Part shown: positions 24,760 to 32,904 of the stretch, one piece after another
Position numbering within the stretch: position 1 is the first letter of the stretch
Layout: each line of letters opens with the position of its first letter
NCBI RefSeq assembly: GCF_026241095.1
Contig: NZ_JAPFGB010000007.1
Span: forward strand, 245,915-309,914
Source of the DNA: Saccharopolyspora sp. NFXS83
GTDB lineage: Bacteria; Actinomycetota; Actinomycetes; Mycobacteriales; Pseudonocardiaceae
DNA length: 64,000 nt
Direction of reading: 5' to 3'
Program-made: the position numbers and the translations under genes
The notes under the pieces: generated by a model
Seen by the model: the letters and a program-made list of their open reading frames with translations, nothing else
The model's database searches: none
What the model was told of the DNA's origin: nothing

Positions 24760-25920
24760 ATGTTCCGCTTTCTCGTCGCTCCCACCGGGTTCAAGGAGTG
24801 CCTGGACGCCGATGCCGTCGCCGCCGGCATCCGCGCTGGCATCCGCAGGGTGGTCCCGGCCGCGATCGTCGACACCGTCCCGCTGATCGACGGCGGCGAG
24901 GGATCCGCCCGCATGCTGGCGAAGTCGACCGGCGGCGAGCTGGTCCCGGCGACCGTCACCGGACCGGTCGGCGCCCCCGTCGAGTCGCACTTCGCGCTGC
25001 TCGGCGGGACCGAACGGGGAACCGCGTTCGTGGAAGTGGCGGCTGCGGCGGGGCTTTCCCTGGTGCCGCGGGGAAAGCGCGATCCCGGCCGCACGTCGAG
25101 CCGCGGTGTCGGCGAGCTGATCGCGGCGGCGCTGGACGCCGGCGCCAAGAAGATCATCGTCGGTTGCGGTGATTCCGGGATCTGCGATGGCGGCGCGGGA
25201 GCGTTGCAGGCCCTCGGAGTCCGCGTGCTCGACGACTCCGGGCACGACGTCGGCCCCGGCGGCGTGCCCCTGCGCCAGGTGCGGCTGATCGACGCGGACG
25301 GCGTGGACCCCCGATTGTCCGCGGTGGAGGTCGTGGTCGCGGTCAACCCGAAGAACGTGCTCAGCGGCCCGAAGGGCGTCGCGCACGTCTACGGCCCGCA
25401 GAAGGGCGCGTCACCGGCGCAGGTGGCGCAGCTGGCGGCGGCGATGCACCGCTGGGGACTGCTGCTGCACCGGCACAGCGGCATCGACTTCGCCGAGCTG
25501 CCCGGCGGCGGCGCCTCGGGCGGAGTCGGCGCGGGGCTCGCCGGGGTGCTCGGCGCCCGGCTCGCCTCGCGGTTCGACGTCTTCATCGAGAGCACCGACC
25601 TGGATCTGCGGCTGCGCGCCGCCGACCTGGTGCTCACCGCCGAAGGCGCCATCGACGCCTCCACCGCCCTCGGCAAGATCCCCTCCGAGGTCGCGCGCCG
25701 CGCGAAGCGCCAGGGCAAGCCGGTGATCGCGCTGTGCGGCACCATCGGCCCCGGTGCCGAGAGCAGCTACGACACCGGGATCGACGCCTACGCCGGCATC
25801 CTCACCGGACCGGTGGCGCTCGCCGACGCGATCGAAAGCGCCCCCGAACTCCTCGCCGACGCCACCGCCCGCACCCTCCGCATGCTCCTGGTCGGCAGCA
25901 CCCTGCGCGTCGCGGCCTAG
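24760..25920 (+). CDS. Glycerate kinase (GarK/GlxK family)
   Basis: A 386-residue type-II glycerate 2-kinase: the N-terminal VAPTGFKECLDADAVAAGI and PLIDGGEGSA, a central glycine-rich GCGDSGICDGGAGALQALG, and the late LVLTAEGAIDASTALGKIP. It phosphorylates D-glycerate with ATP to 2-phosphoglycerate, feeding photorespiration-like, glyoxylate or tartronate routes into glycolysis. An ATG 12 bases upstream exists, but GGAGG (24750-24754) supports the internal start. It is co-directional with the SLC13-type permease 22 bp upstream, suggesting an uptake-plus-activation pair. Confidence 0.92.
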   Translation: MFRFLVAPTGFKECLDADAVAAGIRAGIRRVVPAAIVDTVPLIDGGEGSARMLAKSTGGELVPATVTGPVGAPVESHFALLGGTERGTAFVEVAAAAGLSLVPRGKRDPGRTSSRGVGELIAAALDAGAKKIIVGCGDSGICDGGAGALQALGVRVLDDSGHDVGPGGVPLRQVRLIDADGVDPRLSAVEVVVAVNPKNVLSGPKGVAHVYGPQKGASPAQVAQLAAAMHRWGLLLHRHSGIDFAELPGGGASGGVGAGLAGVLGARLASRFDVFIESTDLDLRLRAADLVLTAEGAIDASTALGKIPSEVARRAKRQGKPVIALCGTIGPGAESSYDTGIDAYAGILTGPVALADAIESAPELLADATARTLRMLLVGSTLRVAA

Positions 25921-26052
25921 TACTGCGACGGCACTCTCGCGAGCAGGTGGACCACGTTGCGGGCGATGGAGATGGTGGTGGCTGAGCCGGATCGGGTCCA
26001 CGGGCGGGCTTCGGGTCGTCCCACGGGGCCGGTGCCGCGGATGCGTTCGCGC

Positions 26053-26907
26053 TCACCGGGCCCGGCAGGTCCTGAGGTAGCTGAGGAACGATGCCTGGAG
26101 GCCGGTCACGTGCGTTTCGCGCAGGACCGCGCTGGTGACGGCTCCGCCGCGTGAGGTGAGGCGGTGGAGGACGGTGGCCGTGCTCTTCGTGATGCTCTGG
26201 TAGATGGCCAGGTCTCCGAGCAGCTCTCGCTCGTTGAGGGTCACGTGGAGCTTGGCGGCGTGCTGCCTGTCACCCATCTCCTGGAGCTGGGCGAAGATCT
26301 GGCTGTCCTCACCGGCGACGCCGGGGCTGCCCGCTCCGATGCTCTCGAAGAGCGCGTTGCCGGTGAGCCAGGTGTAGAGGCTGAAGAGGCCGCCGTAGGA
26401 GTAGCCGAAAAGGCCGTGACCGCTCGTGGCCGTGCCGTAGTCGCGTTCGATCCGCGGGTGCAGTTCCGCGGTGAGGAAGCTCAGGAACGCATCGGCGTGG
26501 GTGTCGCGCAGTTCGGCGAGGTAGGCGTCGGTTTCCTCGCGCGTCCTCGCGCCCGCTCGATATCCCGCCTCCACGGCATCGATGAGCTCCTCGGCGATGG
26601 GCTCGCCGGGGGGCACGAGGTCTCTGTTGCGCAGCCGATCCCAGTGCTGCGCGTCTTCGCCCGCGTAGCCGACGCTGACCTGGATGTAGGGCTGGATCCG
26701 CTGCATGGGATCCGCTTGGGTGACGATGAGCGGAGCCGTCATGCCCACGGCCCAGTTGCCGTCGAGCACGTACACGGCAGGTGCTCGCGTCGTGGCGGGG
26801 TCGTAGCCCGGTGGCGTGGTGACCCAGACGCCGTAGTCGTGCCCCCCGCTGGAGCGCATCTCGAAGTAGTCGGTGTCGGCGAGGCAGCCTTGCCACATGG
26901 TGCTCAT
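26053..26907 (-). CDS. Alpha/beta-hydrolase-fold esterase (IroE/Fes-like)
   Basis: A 284-residue cytoplasmic hydrolase with no signal peptide. The nucleophile elbow is GLFGYSYGGLFSLYTWL (Ser within GYSYGG). The oxyanion region follows YVLDGNWAVGMTAPL; an acid (GDLAIYQ) and a late His (RETHVTGLQASF) are in suitable places. The domain architecture is that of the putative esterase family that includes enterobactin/salmochelin esterases and many carboxylesterases. Its start overlaps the stop of the amidohydrolase by 4 bp, so the two are one operon. It probably cleaves an ester in a pathway shared with that enzyme; no siderophore genes are nearby. Confidence 0.84.
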   Translation of the reverse strand: MSTMWQGCLADTDYFEMRSSGGHDYGVWVTTPPGYDPATTRAPAVYVLDGNWAVGMTAPLIVTQADPMQRIQPYIQVSVGYAGEDAQHWDRLRNRDLVPPGEPIAEELIDAVEAGYRAGARTREETDAYLAELRDTHADAFLSFLTAELHPRIERDYGTATSGHGLFGYSYGGLFSLYTWLTGNALFESIGAGSPGVAGEDSQIFAQLQEMGDRQHAAKLHVTLNERELLGDLAIYQSITKSTATVLHRLTSRGGAVTSAVLRETHVTGLQASFLSYLRTCRAR

Positions 26908-28130
26908 CGGAGGTCCTTCACAACACGTCCGGCTTGGACGACGAATACGGCATTGGCGGGGTCGGAGAAAAGCTTCGGATCTTCGAGCGGGTTGCCGTTC
27001 CAGAGCACGAGGTCTGCTTGCATGCCGGGAGCGATGACCCCCACCTGGTCGGACAAGCCGAGGATTTCGGCGTTGGTCTTCGTGGCCGCCACGAGTGCTT
27101 CCATCGGCGTCTCCAGCTCTGCGCGCAACGTGAGCTCTTCGCCTCGACGGTCCTGAGCCGGACCGATGAGATCGGAACCCAGCCCGATCCGCACTCCGGC
27201 CTCCTTGGCGACGGCGAGCGCCTCGGTCATCCGCTCACGAACGCCCGGCACACGATCGCGGGTCGACTCGCCGAGACCTGCTCCAGCGGTGTCGTGCAGC
27301 AGTTGCTCGACGACAGCGAACGTGGGCACGAGGGCGACCTCGCGAGCGGCCATCAGGGTGGCCGTGGACTCGTCGAGGTCGGTGCCGTGTTCGACGCAGC
27401 GCACCCCGGCCTCGACCGCGTTCCGAACGCCTTCGTTGTTGTGGGCGTGGACCGTCACGTAGGTGCCCCGTGCCGCAGCTTCTTGAACAGCGACGGCGAT
27501 CTCTTCCACGGTGAACTGGGTGTCGGCCAACCGGTCGTGCGCGCCGACCACTCCGCCGGTCGCGCAGAGCTTCAGGAAGGAGGCTCCGCGGCGGAAGGCC
27601 TCGCGCACGTTGCCGCGCAGCTCGCCTGCGTTGCCCGACATCGTGGACAGGGCGACCAGACCGGGAACGTGATGGCTGCTCCACAGCTCGGTGGGTTCCC
27701 AGTCGGCTCCGTAGTAGCCGTGCCCACCGGTCTGGCACTGGACAGGTCCGCACGACAGGACGCGTGGCCCCCTGACCTTGCCCTTGGCGATCGTGGTGAC
27801 GACGCCGCCGTCGATCCCGCCGGTGTCCCGAACGGTCGTGAAGCCGGCGTCGAGCGTCGCGCCGGCCGTGGCGAAGATGTCTGCCGCGATCTCGGCGGCA
27901 CTGATCCGGAACGAGAACTGCGGCTGGATCGGGCTCGACAAGCCCAGGTGTACGTGGGCGTCGATCAGGCCGGGCGTCATCGTCAGCCCCCCGGCATCGA
28001 TGCGCGCGCCGCGTGCGCCGGAGGCACCGAGCTGGGCGATGCGCCCGTCTTCGACGGTGACGTCGACGTCGACGGGGTCGCGCCCCGACCCGTCGACGAC
28101 CGCCGCGCCGGTGATCTGAAAAGGTCCCAC
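26904..28130 (-). CDS. Amidohydrolase-superfamily metallohydrolase (prolidase/imidazolonepropionase-like)
   Basis: A 408-residue binuclear-metal hydrolase: an N-terminal beta-sandwich strand, then metal-binding HxH (PGLIDAHVHLG), a likely bridging Lys (SFLKLCATGGV), metal His residues in YVTVHAHNNEG and CVEHGTDLD, and the catalytic Asp in IGLGSDLIG; the sandwich is completed by GMQADLVLWNGNPLED. This pattern is found in the group containing Xaa-Pro dipeptidases and N-acyl amino acid hydrolases. GTG start. It is first in a two-gene operon with the esterase and divergent from a TetR gene across 90 bp. Confidence 0.88.
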   Translation of the reverse strand: MGPFQITGAAVVDGSGRDPVDVDVTVEDGRIAQLGASGARGARIDAGGLTMTPGLIDAHVHLGLSSPIQPQFSFRISAAEIAADIFATAGATLDAGFTTVRDTGGIDGGVVTTIAKGKVRGPRVLSCGPVQCQTGGHGYYGADWEPTELWSSHHVPGLVALSTMSGNAGELRGNVREAFRRGASFLKLCATGGVVGAHDRLADTQFTVEEIAVAVQEAAARGTYVTVHAHNNEGVRNAVEAGVRCVEHGTDLDESTATLMAAREVALVPTFAVVEQLLHDTAGAGLGESTRDRVPGVRERMTEALAVAKEAGVRIGLGSDLIGPAQDRRGEELTLRAELETPMEALVAATKTNAEILGLSDQVGVIAPGMQADLVLWNGNPLEDPKLFSDPANAVFVVQAGRVVKDLR

Positions 28131-28164
28131 GAGTCATGTCCTCCGCCCTCGGTGAGCTGACTGG

Positions 28165-28214
28165 GACCATGGTCGGAGCACCACGGCACATCAGTCTTTT
28201 CCAATGGATAAACT
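28165..28214. promoter_or_regulatory. Divergent promoter with palindrome and -10 box (TetR / amidohydrolase)
   Basis: GACCATGGTC (28165-28174) is a perfect 10-bp palindrome in the 90-bp divergent gap. TAAACT (28209-28214) fits a -10 for the TetR gene, whose GTG begins 7 nt later, suggesting a nearly leaderless mRNA. TetR autoregulation through the palindrome is inferred. Confidence 0.4.
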
Positions 28215-28220
28215 GCGGGA

Positions 28221-28817
28221 GTGATCCTGTCAAGCACGGAACGCACCGGCGACGCACGCGAGCGCCTCCTGGCTCGGCTTCTCGACGCCTTCGCCGAGGC
28301 CCTTCCCGCACCGGAGGTGTCGCTCCGCGAGATCGCCGCCCGGACCGGGACCAGCCACGCCCTCCTGCGATACCACTTCGGATCGCTCTCGGGGGTGCTG
28401 GCAGCCATGCTCAAGGCGCAGCGATCCCGTGACAACGAGGTGCTTTTCGAGGCCGCCCAGCACGGCACCTTCGACGACCTCGTCGTGGCGATCTGGCGGA
28501 CCTACACCCGCCCGGAGCAGCTGTCGCGCGTCCGCGGCTTCTTTCACGTCGTGGGCCTGGCCGCGTACAGCCCGGAGAACTTTCGCGAGTTCATCGACTC
28601 GCTCGACGACCTGACCGAGATTCTGGCCTCGCTCGCGGAACGCGAAGGGCTCGACGCCGAGGAAGCGCTGACCACGGCCTCCGTCACCATCGCCGCGATT
28701 CGCGGCATGCTCCTCCAGGAGGTCCTGGCGCCGGCGGCCCGCTCGGAGGACGCGGTCGCCTTGATCCTGCGCATGAGCGGAGGCCGATCCGTTCCGCGGT
28801 CACATCCGGAGCCTTGA
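28221..28817 (+). CDS. TetR-family transcriptional regulator
   Basis: A 198-residue TetR protein: an N-terminal helix (ARERLLARLLDAFAEAL), the recognition region LREIAARTGTSHALLRYHFGS, then an all-helical ligand domain of typical length. It starts at a GTG. Its divergence from the amidohydrolase-esterase operon makes it the probable local repressor. The next 500 bp downstream contain two copies of the dispersed hairpin repeat and no gene. Confidence 0.9.
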   Translation: MILSSTERTGDARERLLARLLDAFAEALPAPEVSLREIAARTGTSHALLRYHFGSLSGVLAAMLKAQRSRDNEVLFEAAQHGTFDDLVVAIWRTYTRPEQLSRVRGFFHVVGLAAYSPENFREFIDSLDDLTEILASLAEREGLDAEEALTTASVTIAAIRGMLLQEVLAPAARSEDAVALILRMSGGRSVPRSHPEP

Positions 28818-28991
28818 GCGCCGGATGCCGTGGTGGAGCTGATCTTCAGTCGTTTCGCCAAGTCCGAACCGAAAAGGCGTCCGCGCGGCCCGGGTGCGGC
28901 GTCAGCGCACCGGCACCGGGGTTGCCGGGGCACGGTGGGCGATCGAGGAGTGCAGCGGCGACCGGCCCGAGCGACCGGCACCGCGACCGGT

Positions 28992-29065
28992 TCTCAGCGG
29001 CCTTCTCGCGAGGACGGCGATTCGCCGTGCACGGCGTCGATCCCGCGGCGAGAAGGCCGCTGAGA
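28992..29065 (+). repeat. Dispersed hairpin repeat, copy B
   Basis: Arms TCTCAGCGGCCTTCTCGC and GCGAGAAGGCCGCTGAGA: a perfect 18-bp inverted repeat. The loop includes the conserved GAGGACGGCGATTCGCC and a nested perfect palindrome GCCGTGCACGGC, then GATCCCGC. It lies in the 500-bp gene-free stretch between the TetR and pdxA2-like genes, about 100 bp from copy C in the same orientation. Confidence 0.85.
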
Positions 29066-29161
29066 GCCCGTCTGCGTACTTGGTCCGCGTTGTTGGTCGC
29101 TCGGCGGGCCTTCGCCGCTGAGCAGTGATCAGCTTGAGCACGCCGACCACCGGCGGGTTCT

Positions 29162-29243
29162 CAGCGGCTTCCTCGCGAGGACGGCGATTTCGCGGTGTAG
29201 GGCTGCTACATGAGAAAACGATCCCGCAGCGAGGAAGCCGCTG
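29162..29243 (+). repeat. Dispersed hairpin repeat, copy C
   Basis: Arms CAGCGGCTTCCTCGC and GCGAGGAAGCCGCTG pair perfectly over 15 bp. The loop has GAGGACGGCGATTTCGC, a nested TGTAG-GGCTG-CTACA hairpin and GATCCCGCA. Immediately 5' is GACCACCGGCGGGTT, which recurs reverse-complemented beside copy E. Relative to copy B both arms changed (CCTT to TTCC) and remained complementary. Confidence 0.85.
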
Positions 29244-29288
29244 CGGTTGCGCCACCCGGACACCTGCGCAGACCAAGTTCAAAGACAG

Positions 29289-29320
29289 CCGCTGAGGTCG
29301 GAAGGCAGGCCCCTCAGCGG
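29289..29320 (-). terminator. Terminator hairpin overlapping the pdxA2-like stop
   Basis: CCGCTGAGG and CCTCAGCGG form a perfect 9-bp stem with a 14-nt loop; one arm includes the stop codon of the minus-strand gene. Confidence 0.6.
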
Positions 29321-30309
29321 GCCTTCGCCGCTGCCCGGCGGCGGGCCACCGCGATGGCGACGTCGAGGGCGTTCTGGCTGGACGTGGTGCTCGCGATGCC
29401 TTGGCCCGCGATGTCGAACGCGGTGCCGTGCGCGGGCGTGGCGATCACCACGGGCAGCCCGCCCTGGACCGTCACGCCCCCGTCGAAACCGAGCAGCTTG
29501 ACCGCGATCTGGCCCTGGTCGTGGTACATCGTCACGATGCCGTCGTAGTTCTCGCGGGCCAGGAAGATCGTGTCCGACGGGAACGGTCCCGCGACGTCGA
29601 TGCCGCGGGACTTCGCCTCCTCCACGCCGGGCCGGATGTGGTCGATCTCCTCGCGCCCGAACAGGCCGTTCTCCCCGTTGTGCGGGTTGAGCGCGCACAC
29701 CCCGAGCCGGGGCGCGTCGATGCCGGAATCGTGCAGCAGCGAGTGCAGCAGCTCGATCGCGGCGGTCACGTTCGGCGCGGTGACCCGCTGCGCCACCTCC
29801 TGCATGCTGATGTGGCTGGTGACCCGCGCCGTCCAGAGGCCGTCGATGATGTTGATCTCCGAGGTGGTGCCCTCGTAGCCGAGTTCCTTGGCGAACCAGC
29901 GGAGCTCGTCCTCCTCGTGCATCCCCGCCCAGTGCAGGCTCGTCTTGTTCAACGGGGTGAACACGATGCCGCCGACCTCGCCGGCGCTCGCCATCGACAC
30001 CGCGCGCCGCAGCTGGTGCAACGTGCGCGCACCGGCGGCCTCGGACACCTGGCGCGCCGGGATCGGTTCCGCCGGGGCCGAGCGGTCGTCGAGCAGCGTC
30101 ACGGTGCCGGGCTCCGGGGTGCTGGAGAGCGGGATCTCCACACCGGCGACGGCGGCGGCGTCGTCGAGCTCGGCGCGATCGGCCAGGACGTAGATCTCGG
30201 CCGCGGCGCTGTTGCGCGGATCGGCGAGCAGCTTCGCCGCCAGCTCCGGGCCGACGCCCGCCGGGTCGCCCAGCGTCAGCGCGATCTTCGGGCGGATGGA
30301 GTCGTTCAT
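29314..30309 (-). CDS. pdxA2: PdxA-family 4-phosphate dehydrogenase (PdxA2-like, sugar-acid type)
   Basis: A 331-residue PdxA-fold dehydrogenase: N-terminal IALTLGDPAGVGPELAAKLL, substrate/metal His in TSHISMQEVA, TMYHDQGQIAVKL and TPAHGTAFDIAG. PdxA itself makes vitamin B6, but PdxA2 paralogues in sugar-acid operons oxidise 4-phospho-D-threonate/erythronate, which decarboxylates to dihydroxyacetone phosphate. This copy's operon (TIM-like isomerase, DhaK-type kinase, isomerase/epimerase, TctCBA transporter) supports the latter. No DUF1537 kinase, the usual partner, is present. It is last in the minus-strand operon, 30 bp after the TIM-like gene. Confidence 0.87.
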   Translation of the reverse strand: MNDSIRPKIALTLGDPAGVGPELAAKLLADPRNSAAAEIYVLADRAELDDAAAVAGVEIPLSSTPEPGTVTLLDDRSAPAEPIPARQVSEAAGARTLHQLRRAVSMASAGEVGGIVFTPLNKTSLHWAGMHEEDELRWFAKELGYEGTTSEINIIDGLWTARVTSHISMQEVAQRVTAPNVTAAIELLHSLLHDSGIDAPRLGVCALNPHNGENGLFGREEIDHIRPGVEEAKSRGIDVAGPFPSDTIFLARENYDGIVTMYHDQGQIAVKLLGFDGGVTVQGGLPVVIATPAHGTAFDIAGQGIASTTSSQNALDVAIAVARRRAAAKAR

Positions 30310-30339
30310 CGAGGTGTCCTCTTCATCGGGATCGGTGGG

Positions 30340-31098
30340 TCACCGGCCGGAACCGGCGCGCAAGTGGTCGTCGGCGAGTGCGAGCAGGCCGAGCAGGCCT
30401 TCGACCTGCCAGGCCGCCCGGCCGACGAACAACCCGCCGGTGCCGGGCACGGCCAACAGCTCGGCCGCGTTGTCCAGGTTGACCGAGCCGCCGTAGAGGA
30501 CTGCCTCGACGTCGCCGCCGAAGCGGTCGTGCAAGGCCGCCATCACCGGCGCCACGTCCGCGGGCTTCGGCAGGCGGCCGTGCTCACCGATCGCCCACAC
30601 CGGCTCGTAGGCCAGCAGCACCGAGGACGCGTCGGCGCACCCGGCCAGCGCGGCCTCGGCTTGGGCCACGACGTGCTCGACGGAACGGCCCGCCGCCGCG
30701 ACCTCCGCGTCCTCGCCCACGCACACCAGCGGGATCAGGCCGTGCGCGAGGGTCGCGCGGACCTTGCGGTGGACCGTCTCGTCGGTCTCGGCGAAGTGCC
30801 TGCGCCGCTCGGCGTGCCCGATCTCCACGATGCGGGCCCCCGCGTCGGCGACCTGGCCCACCGACAACTCGCCGGTCCACGCCCCGGATTCCGCCCAGTG
30901 CGCGTTCTGGGCCCCGGCGAGGATCGGGGACTCCGGGCCGAGCGCCGCGGTCACCTCCGGCAACGAGGTGGCCGGGGGCACGACGAACGGCCGCACACCG
31001 CTCGGTTCCGCCGTCCACCCGTCGCGCAGCGCGCGGGCGTAGGCGACGGCCTCCGACCGGGTCTTGGTCATCTTGAAGCTGGTGCCGATCCAGAGCAC
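30340..31098 (-). CDS. Triose-phosphate-isomerase-family isomerase (EryH/TpiA2-like)
   Basis: A 252-residue TIM barrel. The substrate Lys lies in WIGTSFKMTKT, the catalytic His in VEIGHAERRRHF, the catalytic Glu in LLAYEPVWAIGE, and the phosphate loop in VLYGGSVN and GGLFVGRAAW. The N-terminal GTSxKMxKT variant resembles the second TIM paralogues of erythritol-type operons, which isomerise L-erythrulose 1-phosphate, rather than housekeeping TpiA. Acting on DHAP is the alternative. GTG start, one base after the stop of a 30-codon ORF. Confidence 0.85.
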   Translation of the reverse strand: MLWIGTSFKMTKTRSEAVAYARALRDGWTAEPSGVRPFVVPPATSLPEVTAALGPESPILAGAQNAHWAESGAWTGELSVGQVADAGARIVEIGHAERRRHFAETDETVHRKVRATLAHGLIPLVCVGEDAEVAAAGRSVEHVVAQAEAALAGCADASSVLLAYEPVWAIGEHGRLPKPADVAPVMAALHDRFGGDVEAVLYGGSVNLDNAAELLAVPGTGGLFVGRAAWQVEGLLGLLALADDHLRAGSGR

Positions 31099-31099
31099 G

Positions 31100-31192
31100 T
31101 CAGCTCGTCCCGTCAGCGGTGGGCGCGGCGGCCTTCGCCGCCGACGAGGACACCGGGCCGCCGGTGCGGCCGGTGACGATGCGCGAGGTCAT
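31100..31192 (-). CDS. 30-residue mini-ORF coupling the kinase and isomerase genes
   Basis: It starts MTSRIVTGRTGG and ends in an Ala/Ser/Thr-rich tail. Its ATG overlaps the kinase stop (ATGA) and its TGA ends one base before the GTG of the TIM-like gene, so ribosomes could pass through all three. I recognise no domain. It may be a coupling peptide, or the remnant or tail of a lost gene. Existence as a translated product is inferred from spacing alone. Confidence 0.35.
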   Translation of the reverse strand: MTSRIVTGRTGGPVSSSAAKAAAPTADGTS

Positions 31193-32904
31193 CGAATGCC
31201 TCCCGGAGGCGTCGTGTTCAGCGTTGCGGTGAGGGCGGTGACGACCAGGGCGAACGAGGTCGCTCCCGGGTCCGGGGTGCCGAGGCTGCGGTCGCCGTGG
31301 GTCCGCGCCCGGCCGCGGCGGGCCGGGATGTCGGCGGTGGCGGCAGCGGCGGTGGTGGCCGCTTCCGCCGCGCGCACCAGTGCTTCCGCCGGAGCGGCCC
31401 CGGCTCGGGCCACCAGTTCGGCGAACGGGGCGGCGGCGTCGACCATCGTCTTGTCGCCGGGGGCGGCCCCGCCGAGCCGCGCGACCGCGTCGACCGCCCG
31501 GCCGATCGCCGTCCCGAGCAGCGGCCCGGTCACGGCGTCCTGATCGCCCAAGGTCGAGCCGAACGCGCTGATGGCACCGCCCCAGAGCGCGCCGGAGGTG
31601 CCGCCCGCGCTCTCCGACCAGGCCGCGGCGGCGCGGGCGAGGACCGTGCCGGCACCGGCACCGGCCGCGCGGGCCGTCTCGGCCGCTTCGGCGGCGGCCA
31701 GCGATCCCCGCCGCATGCCCAGACCGTGATCGCCGTCCCCGGCGACGGCGTCGAGCCGCCCGAGCCGTTCTTCGTGCTCCGCCAGCACATCGCGGGCGAT
31801 CTCGAAGGCGGTGACGACGAGGGCGGCGTCTCGGTGGGACTCCGCCGATCCGGCGGCGACGGGCGGTGCGCCGGTGTCGCCGAGGTCGTCGGTGCGGGCC
31901 GGGCGGGCGGGAAAACCGCCGCGCCGCCACGCCGGGGTGTCCACCGGATCCGCCCACAGCTCGGCCAGTTCGTCGTCGAGCGGGGTCACCGACAGCGAGA
32001 GCCCGCTCATGCCGAGGCTGCTCATCTGGGCGCCCACCACGGGATCCACCGGTTCCAGCCCGGCGCCGGCGAGCCGTCGAGCGATCCGGCCGTAGACGAC
32101 GAACAGCTCCTCGCCACCGATGCCACCCATCCCGTTGAGCAGCACCGCGACCCGGCCACCGCGCACCGCCGCGGGTTCGGCGAGCACGCCGTCCACGAGC
32201 CGATCGGCCACCTCGGTGGCGGACCCCAGCGGATGCTCGGACAGGCCCGGCTCGCCGTGTACGCCGAGCCCGAGCGCCATCCGGCCGGGCGGCACCTCGA
32301 ACAGCGGTGCCGCCGCGCCGGGCAACGTGCACCCGGAGAAGGCGACCCCGAGCGAGCGGGTCACCTCGACGGCTCGGCGGCCGATGCGTTCCACGTCGTC
32401 GAGTCCCATGCCCCGCTCGGCGGCGGCGCCCACCAGCTTGAACACCAGCAGGTCACCGGCGATGCCGCGGCGCAGCCCGGCCTGCTCGGGGGGTGCGGAG
32501 GCGACGTCGTCCACGACCGCCAGCACCCGCGCGTCGATGCCCTCGGCGCGCAACTGCTCCGCGGCCAGGCCGAAGTGCAGCACGTCGCCCGCGTAGTTCC
32601 CGAACCCCAGCAGCACACCGCTGCCCCCGGCGGCGCGAGCCACCGAGCAGACCTGCGCCGCGGACGGCGAGGCGAACACGTTCCCGCAGGCCGCGCCGTG
32701 GGCCATGCCGGGACCGACCCACCCGGCGAACGCCGGGTGGTGGCCGCTGCCGCCGCCGATCACCACGGCCACCTGCCCCGGCGGCGTGCTGCTCGCGCGC
32801 ACCACGCCGCCGCGCACCGCGCGCACGTCGCGGGGGTGGGCGGCGACGAACCCGCTCAACGCGTCCGCCGCGTACCCCGCCGCGCCGTCGTGCAACGTCG
32901 TCAT
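31189..32904 (-). CDS. Dihydroxyacetone-kinase-family ketose kinase (fused DhaK-DhaL)
   Basis: A 571-residue ATP-dependent kinase. The DhaK half (1-330) has VVIGGGSGHHPAFAGWVG, GFGNYAGDVLHFGLA and the covalent-substrate His in LGLGVHGEPGLSEHPL; the DhaL half (from about 370) has the Mg-ADP loop AVAGDGDHGLGMRRG, GGTSGALWGGAISAFG and PGDKTMVDA. Family members phosphorylate dihydroxyacetone or, in tetritol operons, D- or L-erythrulose (LerK/DerK type). In this operon an erythrulose-like C4 ketose is the better guess. Its ATG overlaps the upstream gene's stop; its own stop overlaps the mini-ORF. Confidence 0.88.
   Translation of the reverse strand: MTTLHDGAAGYAADALSGFVAAHPRDVRAVRGGVVRASSTPPGQVAVVIGGGSGHHPAFAGWVGPGMAHGAACGNVFASPSAAQVCSVARAAGGSGVLLGFGNYAGDVLHFGLAAEQLRAEGIDARVLAVVDDVASAPPEQAGLRRGIAGDLLVFKLVGAAAERGMGLDDVERIGRRAVEVTRSLGVAFSGCTLPGAAAPLFEVPPGRMALGLGVHGEPGLSEHPLGSATEVADRLVDGVLAEPAAVRGGRVAVLLNGMGGIGGEELFVVYGRIARRLAGAGLEPVDPVVGAQMSSLGMSGLSLSVTPLDDELAELWADPVDTPAWRRGGFPARPARTDDLGDTGAPPVAAGSAESHRDAALVVTAFEIARDVLAEHEERLGRLDAVAGDGDHGLGMRRGSLAAAEAAETARAAGAGAGTVLARAAAAWSESAGGTSGALWGGAISAFGSTLGDQDAVTGPLLGTAIGRAVDAVARLGGAAPGDKTMVDAAAPFAELVARAGAAPAEALVRAAEAATTAAAATADIPARRGRARTHGDRSLGTPDPGATSFALVVTALTATLNTTPPGGIR

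Noticed and set aside
25921..26052. Minus-strand frame ending RNVVHLLARVPSQY before a stop, resembling the tail of a transposase or other lost gene.
   Set aside because: No start, no family I could name with confidence, and only about 40 codons; left unannotated.
29314..30309. Vitamin B6 biosynthetic PdxA.
   Set aside because: Operon context (TctCBA, ketose kinase, isomerases, FCD-GntR) fits the PdxA2 sugar-acid group better; actinomycetes mostly make B6 by the PdxS/PdxT route.
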